64,000 bases of DNA from JAPLJC01 sp963697965 (GTDB lineage: Bacteria; Desulfobacterota; Desulfobaccia; Desulfobaccales; 0-14-0-80-60-11): contig OY969108.1 of the NCBI GenBank assembly GCA_963697965.1, forward strand, positions 3,224,001-3,288,000, in the 5' to 3' direction. Position 1 is the stretch's first letter; each line of letters begins with the position of its first letter. Below, one piece after another: positions 1 to 8,441 of the stretch. The notes beneath the pieces were generated by a model. It was not told the DNA's origin. It saw nothing but the letters and a program-made list of their open reading frames with translations, and ran no database searches. Position numbers and translations under genes: made by a program.

Positions 1-351
1 CTGGTGCACCTGGCCCACAACGTTGAGGTGGGAGAGCATTCTCTGCTGGTGGCCCAGGTCGGGGTATCCGGATCCACCAAACTCGGGCGCCGGGTGGCAC
101 TGGGGGGCCAGGTGGGTCTGGCAGGCCATCTCGAACTGGGCGACGGGGTCCAGGTAGGGGCCCATTCCGGGGTTCACCGCTCCGTACCCGCCGGGCAAAC
201 GGTGTCCGGGTACCCGGCCCGGCCCCAAAAAGAGTGGCTTCAGATCATGGCCTATCTGTCCAAACTCCCGGATCTCCATCAGAAGCTTAAACGGCTGGAA
301 AAAGAGTTGGGCCAACTCTCCGCCAGGCTGGATAAGGAGCCGGAAACATGA
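1..351 (+). CDS. lpxD: UDP-3-O-acylglucosamine N-acyltransferase LpxD (C-terminal part)
   Basis: The reading frame is open from base 1, so the gene begins before the window. The 116 visible residues carry left-handed beta-helix hexapeptide repeats (LAHNVEVGEHS, AQVGVSGSTKLG, GGQVGLAGHLELG), the SGV turn and the GYPARP segment typical of LpxD, followed by a C-terminal helical tail (KLPDLHQKLKRLEKELGQL). LpxD adds the N-linked hydroxyacyl chain to UDP-3-O-acyl-glucosamine in lipid A synthesis. The stop codon overlaps the fabZ start as ATGA, so translation is probably coupled to the lipid A operon that follows. The catalytic His lies in or just upstream of the visible start. Confidence 0.93.
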   Translation: MVHLAHNVEVGEHSLLVAQVGVSGSTKLGRRVALGGQVGLAGHLELGDGVQVGAHSGVHRSVPAGQTVSGYPARPQKEWLQIMAYLSKLPDLHQKLKRLEKELGQLSARLDKEPET

Positions 352-806
352 CCCTGCCTCCCCTTCCCTGGAATTATGAAAAAATCCGGAGCATCCTGCC
401 GCACCGCTACCCTTTTCTCCTGGTGGACCGCATCATCGCCCTGGAGCCGGGGAAACGCATCGTCGGCTTGAAAAACGTCAGTCTCAATGAACCGTTCTTC
501 CAGGGCCATTTTCCGGAGCGACCCATCATGCCCGGGGTGCTCATCGTGGAATCCCTGGCCCAGGTGGGCGGCATCCTGGCCCTGGTGGCCACCCCGGAGA
601 ACCAGGGAAATTCCTCCCTCTTCCTCATGGGACTCGATAAGGTGCGCTTCCGGCAGCCGGTCTTCCCAGGCGACCAATTGCGGCTGGAAGTGGAATCCCT
701 GCGCAGCGGCCAAAAGTTCTGGAAGATGCAGGGCAAAGCCTTCGTCGACAACACCCTGGTGATGGAAGGTGAAATGATGGCCTCGGTGGGCCGGGAAGCA
801 GAATGA
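348..806 (+). CDS. fabZ: 3-hydroxyacyl-ACP dehydratase FabZ
   Basis: A 152-residue hot-dog-fold protein. The signature GHFPERPIMPGVLIVESLAQ holds the catalytic His and, on the opposite strand of the fold, the Glu of VESLAQ. IRSILPHRYPFLLVDRI near residues 14-30 is the usual N-terminal FabZ block. It dehydrates beta-hydroxyacyl-ACP in fatty acid elongation, competing with LpxA/LpxD for the hydroxyacyl-ACP pool, which explains its place between lpxD and lpxA. It overlaps lpxD by 4 bases at its start and lpxA by 4 bases at its end. Length is standard for the family. Confidence 0.97.
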   Translation: MTLPPLPWNYEKIRSILPHRYPFLLVDRIIALEPGKRIVGLKNVSLNEPFFQGHFPERPIMPGVLIVESLAQVGGILALVATPENQGNSSLFLMGLDKVRFRQPVFPGDQLRLEVESLRSGQKFWKMQGKAFVDNTLVMEGEMMASVGREAE

Positions 807-1618
807 GCCAGGTAGAGATCCATCCCACCGCCATCGTGGATCCCGCGGCCCAACTGGGCCCGGGGGTGACCGTGGGCCCTTACAGCATCATCGAGGGCCG
901 GGTTGCCATCGGGGGCCACACCCAGATCGGCCCCCATGTGGTTATTCGGGATTTTACCAGCATCGGCAGCCGCTGCCGCATCTTCCAGTTCGCGGTCCTG
1001 GGAGAGATCCCCCAAGACTTGAAGTTCAAAGGCGAAGAGACCCGGCTCAGCATCGGGGATGACAACACCATCAGGGAATTCGCCACCATGCACCGGGGTA
1101 CGGCCGGTGGCGGCGGCGTCACTCGCATCGGCGACGGCAACCTCTTCATGGCTTACAGCCACGTGGCCCATGACTGCCAGGTGGGCGACCGGGTCATCAT
1201 GTCCAACGCCGCCACCCTGGGGGGCCACATCACCGTGGAGGACCACGCCATCCTGGGAGGCCTTTCGGCGGTGCACCAGTTTTGCCGCATCGGCGCCTAC
1301 GCCTTCATCGGCGGCTGCTCCGCAGTGAACCGCGACGTGCCGCCCTATGCCATGGCGGTGGGCAACCGGGCCAAGCTGGCGGGTCTCAATCTGGTGGGCC
1401 TCAAACGGTCCGGCTTCTCCGACTCCGCCCTGCACGACCTGAAGCGGGCTTATGAAATCCTGTTTCTCTCCGACCTCAACCTGAAAGAGGCCATGGCCAA
1501 AATCCGCCGGGAACTTCCTCCGGGCCCGGAGATCCAGCGCCTGCTCCACTTCCTGGAGACCTCGGAACGGGGTCTGGTGCCGGCAGATGTCCGAGATAAT
1601 CGGCTTAATCGCGGGTAA
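803..1618 (+). CDS. lpxA: acyl-ACP--UDP-N-acetylglucosamine O-acyltransferase LpxA
   Basis: 271 residues, normal for LpxA. It opens with IHPTAIVDPAAQLGPGVTVGP, the first hexapeptide-repeat turns, and continues as a left-handed beta-helix. The catalytic His region is YSHVAHDCQVGD, and the C-terminal helical domain begins near GLNLVGLKRSGFS. It carries out the first committed step of lipid A synthesis, O-acylation of UDP-GlcNAc. The start overlaps fabZ by 4 bases and the last 32 bases overlap lpxI, so the four genes form one tight operon. Confidence 0.97.
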   Translation: MSQVEIHPTAIVDPAAQLGPGVTVGPYSIIEGRVAIGGHTQIGPHVVIRDFTSIGSRCRIFQFAVLGEIPQDLKFKGEETRLSIGDDNTIREFATMHRGTAGGGGVTRIGDGNLFMAYSHVAHDCQVGDRVIMSNAATLGGHITVEDHAILGGLSAVHQFCRIGAYAFIGGCSAVNRDVPPYAMAVGNRAKLAGLNLVGLKRSGFSDSALHDLKRAYEILFLSDLNLKEAMAKIRRELPPGPEIQRLLHFLETSERGLVPADVRDNRLNRG

Positions 1619-2390
1619 GGGCCAGTTCCCGCTCCTCTTCGCCCAGGCCGCCAGGGCCCGCGGCGCCTCCATCATCGCCGCGGCTCACCGCGGCGAAACC
1701 AACCCGGCCCTGGCGGAGCTGGTCCAGGAACTCCACTGGGTTTACGTGGGGCAGTTGGGCAAAATCATCCGCATCTTCAAAGATGCCGGGGTGCAGCGGG
1801 CGGTGATGGCCGGAGGAATCAGCCGGGGCCGCCTGTTTCGGGATTTCCGCCCGGATCTCCGGGCCTTGAGCGTGGTGCGGCGGGCCGGGGCCGGCCACGA
1901 TGATCGCCTCCTCCAGGCGGTGGCCGCCGAACTGGAGAAGGAAGGCATCACCATCGCTCCCTCCACCCTGTTCCTGGACCAACTCCTGGCCCCACCCGGC
2001 AAATTGAGCAAACGGGCCCCCACCCGCGAGGAATTTCTGGACATCGATTTAGGCTTCCGGCTGGCCAAAGAGATCGGCCGCCTGGATATCGGCCAGTGTG
2101 TGGTGGTGCGGCGCCAGGTGGTGGTGGCCCTGGAGGCCATTGAAGGCACCGATGAGTGCATCCGCCGGGCCGGGGCCCTGGCCGGCCCCGGGACGGTGGT
2201 GGTGAAAGTGAGCAAGCCGGATCAGGACCTGCGCTTCGACGTGCCCGCGGTGGGACCGGACACCATCCGCTCCCTGGTGGACGCCCGGGCCGCGGTCCTG
2301 GCCATCGAAGCGGGCAAGACCCTGACCTTTGACCGCCCCCTGATGCTGGCTGAAGCCCAACCGGCCAGGATCGCCATCTGGGGGATTTGA
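1587..2390 (+). CDS. lpxI: UDP-2,3-diacylglucosamine pyrophosphatase LpxI
   Basis: 267 residues beginning MSEIIGLIAGKGQFPLLFA, the Gly-rich N-terminal block of the LpxI (DUF1009) family. AGGISRGRLFRD, GHDDRLLQAVA and the C-terminal FDVPAVGPDTI are family blocks. LpxI hydrolyses UDP-2,3-diacylglucosamine to lipid X and UMP and replaces the unrelated LpxH in alphaproteobacteria and many deltaproteobacteria. The start lies inside lpxA by 32 bases in another frame. Its place straight after lpxA supports the call, since in many genomes lacking lpxH this gene follows lpxA. Confidence 0.93.
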   Translation: MSEIIGLIAGKGQFPLLFAQAARARGASIIAAAHRGETNPALAELVQELHWVYVGQLGKIIRIFKDAGVQRAVMAGGISRGRLFRDFRPDLRALSVVRRAGAGHDDRLLQAVAAELEKEGITIAPSTLFLDQLLAPPGKLSKRAPTREEFLDIDLGFRLAKEIGRLDIGQCVVVRRQVVVALEAIEGTDECIRRAGALAGPGTVVVKVSKPDQDLRFDVPAVGPDTIRSLVDARAAVLAIEAGKTLTFDRPLMLAEAQPARIAIWGI

Positions 2391-2411
2391 AAGGAGCGGC
2401 GGAGAATTTAG

Positions 2412-2475
2412 GTAGCGCCGCCGCCCCCGGCGGCGCAGCTATAAAAGATAGAACCGCCGGGGGCGGCGGTTCTAC
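2412..2475. repeat. two adjacent GC-rich palindromes (REP-like)
   Basis: Two hairpins sit back to back after lpxI: 2416-2437, with 9-bp arms around a C4 loop, and 2451-2472, with 8-bp arms around a G-rich loop. The outer GTAG/CTAC ends and GCCGCC core are partly mirror images. There is no T-run, so this is more likely a dispersed palindromic repeat than a terminator, although it could stabilise the 3' end of the lpx transcript. Confidence 0.7.
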
Positions 2476-2522
2476 ATAAACCTCATCCTGCCTTTTAAAG
2501 ATTGGCTGGTATGATCTGCGCT

Positions 2523-2786
2523 CTAGGGGCGGTATTCTTCGAGGAGACGGGTTGGGTGTTCCTGGGCCAGGCGGGCGGCCAACCGGTGATGCAGGTCCCA
2601 GGCGTCGTCCTGGGCGCGGGATTCCACCGCCAGGTCCGGGTTGGACCAGCGCCGGGGCAGGTAGAAGAAATTGACTTCGAAAACCGCGGTTTCGAAGAGG
2701 TCCTCGCCTTTCTTAATGGTGGAGACCACGAAACGACGGCGGGTCGGCTGGTTCCTGACTCTGTTGTACAACCCCCTGGGGGGCAT
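2523..2786 (-). CDS. conserved-looking small hypothetical protein
   Basis: I do not recognise the family. From ATG at 2786, 11 bases after the carboxypeptidase stop, it gives 87 residues with a plausible mixed composition: a central strand-like stretch (RRFVVSTIKKGEDLFETAVF), then FFYLPRRWSNPDLAVESRA and an amphipathic helix ending LAQEHPTRLLEEYRP. A longer start at 2861 would run into the upstream gene. It is probably co-transcribed with the D-Ala-D-Ala carboxypeptidase. No signal peptide or metal motif is visible. Confidence 0.5.
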   Translation of the reverse strand: MPPRGLYNRVRNQPTRRRFVVSTIKKGEDLFETAVFEVNFFYLPRRWSNPDLAVESRAQDDAWDLHHRLAARLAQEHPTRLLEEYRP

Positions 2787-2797
2787 GCCGGCGATTC

Positions 2798-3763
2798 TCA
2801 AGACTGCTCTTCTTTCCGCTTTGATTTTTTCCTGCTGACCCTTTTCCTGACCGGGGCGCATACGGCGGAGCCCATCACGACCCTGGCCCGGGCGGTTTTG
2901 AGGTGCGAGGGGAAACGGAGTTTCTCCTCTGCCGGCGGCAACTCGGCGATGGGGGCGCCTTCCAGTTCAAAGCCCTTTTCAATGAGGGGCCGCAGGTCGG
3001 CCCAGTTCTTTATGCTCCCCATCATGGCAACAATGATGGCCTTGTCGCCATTCTGAAACATCCCGACGTAGGTATGCTTGGAGGCATGCGTAAAGCCGGT
3101 TTTGCCTGCCACCGCCAGGGGGGTGGTGAACAGGAAGCGGTTATGATTGCGCAGTTCCTTGTCCCCCGGGAAGGTGTAGTACTTGGTTTCCATGATTTTG
3201 GCCAGTTCCGGAATGCCCATGGCCCGCCTGAACATCAGACACAGGTCCTGGGCCGTGGTGTACTGGTTTTCTGCGGGCAGGCCGTTGGCGGTGGCCAGGG
3301 TGGTGCGGTACGCCCCCCATTGGCGGACCTCCTGGGTCAGTTGCTTAGCAAACGCCTCTTCACAGCCGCTCACCCTTTCGGCCAGGGCCCGGGCCGCGTC
3401 GTTGGCGGAGGAGAGCAGCATGGCATAGAGCAGATCCTGAACCGTGTAAGTCTCCCCCGCCTTAATGCTCACCTTGGAAGGGGGGGCGGAGGCGGCATAG
3501 TGGCTTACCGGAACCTTGTCGTCCAGTTTCAGGTGCTCCACCACCGACATGGCGGTCATGATCTTGAGGGTGCTGGCGGGGGGCCAAAAGAGCTGGGGAT
3601 TACAAGACAATAACATCTGGCCGGTCTTGGCGTCCATAATGGCATAAGACTTGGCCGACACCTGAAGGCCTGCTTCCTCGGCGGCCACCACCGGCCTCAG
3701 CCCCAGCCAACAACCCGCCAGCACCCCGAAAACCACTATCGCCCATTTGACGCTAAATCGCAT
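2798..3763 (-). CDS. D-alanyl-D-alanine carboxypeptidase (peptidase S11)
   Basis: 321 residues. The N-terminal stretch MRFSVKWAIVVFGVLAGCWL ending near VVAAEE is a signal peptide or anchor. The three penicilloyl-serine motifs are present: ASTLKIM (SxxK, nucleophile Ser), SSAND (SxN) and AGKTGFT (KTG). It trims the terminal D-Ala of peptidoglycan pentapeptides in the periplasm. The C-terminus is very basic (RKRVSRKKSKRKEEQ), unlike the amphipathic helix of classic DacA, so membrane contact may differ. ATG at 3763 is preceded by AGGGAGGG-like bases (complement of ccctccct). Confidence 0.93.
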   Translation of the reverse strand: MRFSVKWAIVVFGVLAGCWLGLRPVVAAEEAGLQVSAKSYAIMDAKTGQMLLSCNPQLFWPPASTLKIMTAMSVVEHLKLDDKVPVSHYAASAPPSKVSIKAGETYTVQDLLYAMLLSSANDAARALAERVSGCEEAFAKQLTQEVRQWGAYRTTLATANGLPAENQYTTAQDLCLMFRRAMGIPELAKIMETKYYTFPGDKELRNHNRFLFTTPLAVAGKTGFTHASKHTYVGMFQNGDKAIIVAMMGSIKNWADLRPLIEKGFELEGAPIAELPPAEEKLRFPSHLKTARARVVMGSAVCAPVRKRVSRKKSKRKEEQS

Positions 3764-3985
3764 GAACCCTCCCTATCACTCGCCCTTATGGCCAGACGGC
3801 TCGGGGCGGCATTCATTGCCCCCTATAATATGAAAATTTTCCTCTCTTGGCAATGAGGGAGCCAGCGGCTAGCGGACCATTCTCCCTGAGATGATCAGGG
3901 AGCGTTCCGCCCGGCAAATTTCAATTACTTGGGGAAAAGTGGACAGAGAAGGGCCGGCGGCCGCCAGGCCTCCGGCCCCTCGTTC

Positions 3986-4327
3986 TTAACCGTATTTTTC
4001 CAGCTCCTTAAGGTAATCGGGAGGTGGGTAAAATCCGGAAAAGCGATGCAGTTCCCGGCCGTCGGGGGAAAAGATCAGGGTAGTGGGTGCCCCGGTGACG
4101 TTGAACTGGCGCACCACCTCAATGTGGGCGCGCCCTTCCAGGCGCACGGGAATGAAGCGGGTGTTAAGCGCGGCGGTCACCGCCTGGTCGCTGTGGGTCT
4201 CCTGGTGCAGCCGCTGGCAATGGGGACAGCCTTCCATATAGAGTTCCAGCACCAAGGGGTGGTTCGCCTCCTTGGCCTCTTTCTGGGCCGCCTCATAATT
4301 GTCACGCCAATATACCGCTGCCGTCAT
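3986..4327 (-). CDS. thioredoxin-fold protein with CPHC active site
   Basis: 113 residues. YMEGCPHCQRLHQE at residues 32-45 carries a CxxC redox pair in the CPHC form, and VTGAPTTLIFSPDGRE contains the cis-Pro loop of the thioredoxin fold. No signal peptide is seen, so it should act in the cytoplasm, perhaps as a thiol-disulfide reductase of the thioredoxin_7 / DUF255-like class. CPHC is more typical of DsbA-type proteins, but the size and lack of a helical insert argue against DsbA. It is followed by about 200 bp without a gene. Confidence 0.85.
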   Translation of the reverse strand: MTAAVYWRDNYEAAQKEAKEANHPLVLELYMEGCPHCQRLHQETHSDQAVTAALNTRFIPVRLEGRAHIEVVRQFNVTGAPTTLIFSPDGRELHRFSGFYPPPDYLKELEKYG

Positions 4328-4602
4328 GAGTTCTTCTCCTTTAGGGTTTGGTAATCGCCGTCCCGGCCGCTGCCCTTAAGCCGCCTGCACTCCCCCTGGC
4401 CGCGCCATTACAGGGCACTCTTAAGATAAGCCGCATCCGCCCCAAGGCAAGGGGTGCCCGCCTCATCAGGTGGGGAGCCGCTAATTTTCTGTGCTTTTTA
4501 TGGGAAGATGTTATTATCTTTCCGGACAAAACGCCCCGGCGGGCCGCCCCCGATAAAGCCTGGAAGCCTAAAGGCGGCACGGCTGGCCGTGACTTAGACA
4601 CT

Positions 4603-5745
4603 ATGGGAATATTGCCTTTCCTGTTTCTGCTGCTCCTTACGGGGGCCTGGGGCTACCAACTTCTGGCCCTGGTCTCCCTGTGGCGCTTCTTCGCGGCGGC
4701 CGCCGCCCCCTTGCCGCGGCCAGAAGGCGTCGGGATCACCGTGTTCAAGCCCTTGAAAGGGCTGGAGGCCACCACCCGGGAGTGTCTGGAGAGCTTCCTA
4801 ACCCAGGACTGGCGCCCCTGCCAGGTGCTTTTCGGGGTGCGGGATCAAGATGACCCGGTGGTTCCTTTGTTACGGGAACTCCAAAGGACCCATGCCGGAC
4901 CGGAAATCGAGATCGTCTTTTGCCCTCAGCTCCTGGGGCTGAACCCCAAGATCAGCAGCCTGCGCCAGCTGGAGGAGCGGGCTCGCTACGATCTTCTGGT
5001 CATTGCCGATGCCGACGTCAAGGTGGGCCCCGACTTCCTCTCCAGGGTGGCCGCGGCCTTTAAGGACCCGGAGGTGGGCCTGGTGAGCTGCCCCTACCGC
5101 TCCGGGCCGGCCCAAACCCTGGGGGCGCAACTGGAGGCCCTGACCATCGCCGCGGATTTTATCCCCTCGGTGGCCACGGCCCACTATGTGGAGGGCATCC
5201 GCTTCGCCCTGGGAGCCGCCATGGCCCTGACCCGCCGCGCTTTGCTGGCCAGCGGCGGCTTTGCCCCCCTGGCCGACTACCTTGCCGACGACTTCCAATT
5301 GGGCCGGCGGGTAGCGGCAGCCGGCCTTCAGGTGCGCCTCCTCCCATATGTAGTGGAAACCCAAACCCCGATGATGAGCTTCAAGGATTACCTGGCCCAC
5401 CAGCTTCGCTGGGCCCGCACCTACCGGGTCTGCCGCCCCAAAGGCTACCTGGCCTATGGGATTACCCACGCCCTGGTCTTCTCCCTGGCCCTTGGTGGGG
5501 TCACCGGCGCGCCCCTTTGGGTATTGGCTCTCATCCTGGCCACCATGGCCCTCCGGATGACCCTGGCCGTCTGTTCAGAGCGATTCTGCCTGCTGGGCCA
5601 TCTTCCCGGGAACTCCTTCTGGCTGCTGCCCCTAAAGGACCTGCTGTCCTTCGCACTTTGGGCCCTGAGCTTTCTGGGCAGCCGGGTCACCTGGGGCCAC
5701 CGATCCTATCTGGTGAACCGTGAGGGAAAGTTGCTGAAAATATAA
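4603..5745 (+). CDS. HpnI-like family 2 glycosyltransferase
   Basis: 380 residues from ATG at 4603. An upstream in-frame extension to 4348 lacks the family pattern. An N-terminal transmembrane segment (MGILPFLFLLLLTGAWGYQLL) is followed by a GT2 catalytic domain with VFKPLKG, the metal-binding DADVKVG, DDFQLGRRV and the QLRWARTYR block (the (Q/R)xxRW motif). Hydrophobic segments follow near residues 285-360. This matches ceramide glucosyltransferase-type enzymes, including HpnI, which adds N-acetylglucosamine to bacteriohopanetetrol. No other hopanoid gene lies in the window, so the acceptor is uncertain. Confidence 0.78.
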   Translation: MGILPFLFLLLLTGAWGYQLLALVSLWRFFAAAAAPLPRPEGVGITVFKPLKGLEATTRECLESFLTQDWRPCQVLFGVRDQDDPVVPLLRELQRTHAGPEIEIVFCPQLLGLNPKISSLRQLEERARYDLLVIADADVKVGPDFLSRVAAAFKDPEVGLVSCPYRSGPAQTLGAQLEALTIAADFIPSVATAHYVEGIRFALGAAMALTRRALLASGGFAPLADYLADDFQLGRRVAAAGLQVRLLPYVVETQTPMMSFKDYLAHQLRWARTYRVCRPKGYLAYGITHALVFSLALGGVTGAPLWVLALILATMALRMTLAVCSERFCLLGHLPGNSFWLLPLKDLLSFALWALSFLGSRVTWGHRSYLVNREGKLLKI

Positions 5746-5769
5746 TCGGGTTTCCCGCCCCTGAATCCA

Positions 5770-5826
5770 GTACCCGGCTTTATCCCCTCTCCCCTGATGG
5801 GCAAGCGGGCCAGGGCAAGAGGGGAA
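5770..5826. repeat. CCCTCTCCCC-type inverted repeat
   Basis: A stretch of CCCCTCTCCCCTGATGGG, a spacer, then GGGCAAGAGGGG forms an imperfect stem. It resembles the longer element at 54,620-54,722. Its role is unknown; it looks like a degenerate copy of a dispersed palindromic element. Confidence 0.45.
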
Positions 5827-5904
5827 ATTTAATATCTTATTCACTCGCATTAATACCTGGTCTGAAACTTGAATAATAAGTTAAAATAAATCCTTGGATT
5901 GCCT

Positions 5905-6657
5905 ATGGATATTAAGGTCCTGGAACAATTATTGCTCGAGGTGAAGGATGGGCGGCAGTCGGTGGCGCAGGCGCTGCAACGCCTCCGGACCCTGCCCTTC
6001 GAGGACCTGGGTTTCGCCCGGGTGGACCATCACCGGCAGTTGCGCCAGGGGTTCCCGGAGGTGATTTTTGCCGAGGGGAAGACTCTGGCGCAGATCCGCG
6101 CCATCTTGCAAGCCCTCAGCCCCCAGGCCGAGCGGATCCTGGTGACCCGCCTGGCCCCGGACCAGGCCGAGGTTCTGTTGCCGGAATTCCCGCACTCCCG
6201 CTACCACCCCGACTCTCGGGTGTTGACCATCATCCGCGGCGACCTCCCCGATCGGGGCCGGGGGCTGATCCTGGTGCTCTCCGCCGGCACCTCCGATATC
6301 CCGGTGGCGGAAGAAGCGCTGCTCACCGCCAGGACCATGGGGCACCGGGTCGAACCCGTGTACGACGTGGGGGTGGCCGGGCTGCACCGGCTGCTGGCCC
6401 ACCAGGAGTTGCTGGCCCAGGCCACCGTCTTTGTGGTGGTGGCGGGCATGGAGGGGGCGCTTCCCAGCGTGGTAGGCGGCCTGGTGGACCGCCCGGTGAT
6501 CGCGGTGCCCACCTCCGTGGGCTACGGCGCCTCCTTTGGGGGCCTGGCGGCCCTGCTGGCCATGCTCAATTCCTGCGCCACCGGCGTGGCGGTGGTGAAC
6601 ATCGACAACGGCTTCGGCGCCGGCTTCCTGGCGGCCCTGATCAATCGGAAGGATTAG
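5905..6657 (+). CDS. larB: nickel pincer cofactor biosynthesis protein LarB
   Basis: 250 residues from ATG at 5905. The N-terminal third (LLLEVKDGRQSVAQALQRL, then FARVDHHRQLRQGFPEVIF) and the C-terminal PurE-like domain are diagnostic of LarB: SAGTSDIPVAEEA, the VYDVGVAGLHRLL block, VVAGMEGALPSVVGG, PTSVGYGASFGG, and IDNGFGAG at the end. LarB carboxylates and hydrolyses NaAD to make the dicarboxylated mononucleotide precursor of the nickel pincer cofactor of lactate racemase. larC and larE are not in the window, so the rest of the pathway would be elsewhere. Confidence 0.93.
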   Translation: MDIKVLEQLLLEVKDGRQSVAQALQRLRTLPFEDLGFARVDHHRQLRQGFPEVIFAEGKTLAQIRAILQALSPQAERILVTRLAPDQAEVLLPEFPHSRYHPDSRVLTIIRGDLPDRGRGLILVLSAGTSDIPVAEEALLTARTMGHRVEPVYDVGVAGLHRLLAHQELLAQATVFVVVAGMEGALPSVVGGLVDRPVIAVPTSVGYGASFGGLAALLAMLNSCATGVAVVNIDNGFGAGFLAALINRKD

Positions 6658-6680
6658 AGGGTGGCGGGAGGCGCTTGGCG

Positions 6681-6701
6681 GCACAGGTTTTAAACCTGTG
6701 C
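6681..6701. repeat. perfect 21-bp palindrome after larB
   Basis: Perfect 10-bp arms of the GCACAGGTTT/AAACCTGTGC type meet at a single central base. It belongs to the same style of dispersed palindrome seen at 63,010 and 63,900. No T-run follows on either strand. Confidence 0.7.
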
Positions 6702-6802
6702 TCCTAACTCCCGCCCCTACGGTCTGCCGGAAGCGCCCAGCCAGCGGGAATGTGGCGCGGCCGACGCACCCTGGCCTCTCCTGCCGCCCACTGGCCATTT
6801 CT

Positions 6803-7003
6803 TCAAATCTTTACCTCTTCCTTCTGGGCCGCCAGCAGCTTCCGATAGTGCTCCGCCGACTTCCGGGCCTGGAGGGTTTCGGCCTCCAGGCGCTGGCGCG
6901 CCGCCAGGGGGGCCTCAGGCCCCAATCGGGCCCGGGCCTGCTCCAACTCTTCCAGCCGCTTGAGCCAGTGGTAGAGTTCCAGGGCCAGATGGCGGACGGT
7001 CAT
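6803..7003 (-). CDS. small coiled-coil protein coupled to a histidine kinase
   Basis: 66 residues, almost all helix-forming and charged (LKRLEELEQARARLGPEA, then ARQRLEAETLQARKSAEHY), suggesting a short coiled-coil hairpin. Its ATG (7003-7001) overlaps the stop of the upstream kinase as ATGA, so it is translationally coupled. I recognise no family. The pairing suggests a regulatory or scaffold partner of the kinase, but that is inference from position only. Confidence 0.55.
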   Translation of the reverse strand: MTVRHLALELYHWLKRLEELEQARARLGPEAPLAARQRLEAETLQARKSAEHYRKLLAAQKEEVKI

Positions 7004-8385
7004 TCCTGTCCGGCCTCAGGAGCCGTCAACTCGTCCACCAAGGGTACCTCCGGGGTGATCACCAGGGGCAGGACAAAGTAAAAATTATTGCCCCCGCGAG
7101 TGGCCTGGTAGCCCACTTCGCCCCCATGGGTCTCGATGACGCTGCGGACAAAGAAGAGGCCCCGGCCCGTACCCACCTCGCCTTCCACATTGGCGCCCCG
7201 ATAACCTTCGTCGAAGATATGCGGCTGGTCTTCCGGCGGGATGTGGGGCCCGGTGCTGAAGACGCTGAACCTGCCCCCGTCTTTTCCCGGTCCGAAATAG
7301 TCCGGGAGCAGATCCCGGCCATAGGCCATGTACTTGAGGCCTTCCTCGTTGGTGCGGGTGTACTTCACCGCGTTGGAAAAGAGATTGGCGTAGACCTGGG
7401 CAATCAGACCCTTATCCACCGACAGGGACAGGTCCTCGTCGGGCATCACCCCGGCCCGGGTGTCGATGGTGATGCCGCGCTCCTGGAGCTTGGGAAGGAA
7501 TAGTTCCAATTGCGGCCGAATGATTTCGCTGTGGACCCGGCAGGTGCGCCGCTGCAGGACGAAGTGCCCTTTCTGGAAATGGGACAACCTAAACAGGGAT
7601 TCAATGAACAGACTGACGCCGCGATAATGCTGCTCCAGGGTCTGGTAATCGGTCTCCATCTCGTCAACGAGGCCTCGAAAATACCCCTGGCCATCCTCAG
7701 CTGAGGCGCCTTCCGGTTCCTGGACCTGGCAGACGCACTCTAAATTCTTCAGAGTCTTGATTTTTTCCCGCAGATGCCTCAGGTAGAGGGCGAGGCTGAT
7801 GTTGGGGATGATGACGTTGTGTTCGATATCCGCCACCAGGCTGTTGATGAAACGGATGTGCTGGATATTCTGCCTGCCGATGATCTTGACGTGCAGATTG
7901 TAGCCCAGCCGATTGACGTACTTCTCAAAGAAAAACTTGTCATTCTGGGAGATCCGGTCCACGGGGAAGATCTCCAGCATACCGATGATTCGATCCTTGG
8001 CGTAAAAGGGGAGCTGGCTCACCAGGAGCTGATTGCCCCGGATGGGGATGATCCAGGAATCGCCGGCGTCGTAGGCCTCGCTTTCCAGCCGGATATGGGG
8101 CGGCGTCGCCGGCTTTTCCGTGTAAACCCCATGCAGGCTGTCGCACACCAGTTCCAGCCGGCCCTCGACGCAGGTCAAATAGAGACGGCAGTCCAGGTCG
8201 AAAAATTCTTTGACGACCCATACCGAGACCCGGTAGAAATTCTCCATGGTCTCGTATTCCTGGGCCAGGTCGTAGAAGGTCATGAGGGCGTCGTTCTTCA
8301 GGGTGCCAAAATTGTACTCCCTGAATTTCCGCCACTTTTCCGTCACCCGGGAGGCAACCTCTGCCAGGTCCATGGGGACGTTCAT
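7000..8385 (-). CDS. sensor histidine kinase
   Basis: 461 residues from ATG at 8385, behind a strong AGGAGG site 6 bases upstream. Residues 1-170 form a GAF-like sensor (DSWIIPIRGNQLLVSQLPFYAKDRIIGMLEIF region) with no transmembrane segment, so it is cytoplasmic. A dimerisation segment with the possible phospho-acceptor His (ADIEHNVIIPN) follows, then a linker. The HATPase domain shows an N box (NLFSNAVKYT) and G box (VGTGRGLFFV), with DEGY in the F-box area. No response regulator is adjacent, so this may be an orphan kinase working with the small downstream protein. Confidence 0.85.
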   Translation of the reverse strand: MNVPMDLAEVASRVTEKWRKFREYNFGTLKNDALMTFYDLAQEYETMENFYRVSVWVVKEFFDLDCRLYLTCVEGRLELVCDSLHGVYTEKPATPPHIRLESEAYDAGDSWIIPIRGNQLLVSQLPFYAKDRIIGMLEIFPVDRISQNDKFFFEKYVNRLGYNLHVKIIGRQNIQHIRFINSLVADIEHNVIIPNISLALYLRHLREKIKTLKNLECVCQVQEPEGASAEDGQGYFRGLVDEMETDYQTLEQHYRGVSLFIESLFRLSHFQKGHFVLQRRTCRVHSEIIRPQLELFLPKLQERGITIDTRAGVMPDEDLSLSVDKGLIAQVYANLFSNAVKYTRTNEEGLKYMAYGRDLLPDYFGPGKDGGRFSVFSTGPHIPPEDQPHIFDEGYRGANVEGEVGTGRGLFFVRSVIETHGGEVGYQATRGGNNFYFVLPLVITPEVPLVDELTAPEAGQE

Positions 8386-8441
8386 TTCGACCTCCTCTTG
8401 CTGACGGGGAATGCCCCGCCTCAGCCGCGGGGGCGCAGTGG

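Noticed and set aside
407..1675. 422-codon minus-strand frame across fabZ and lpxA
   Set aside because: Antisense to two certain genes, with a low-complexity composition.
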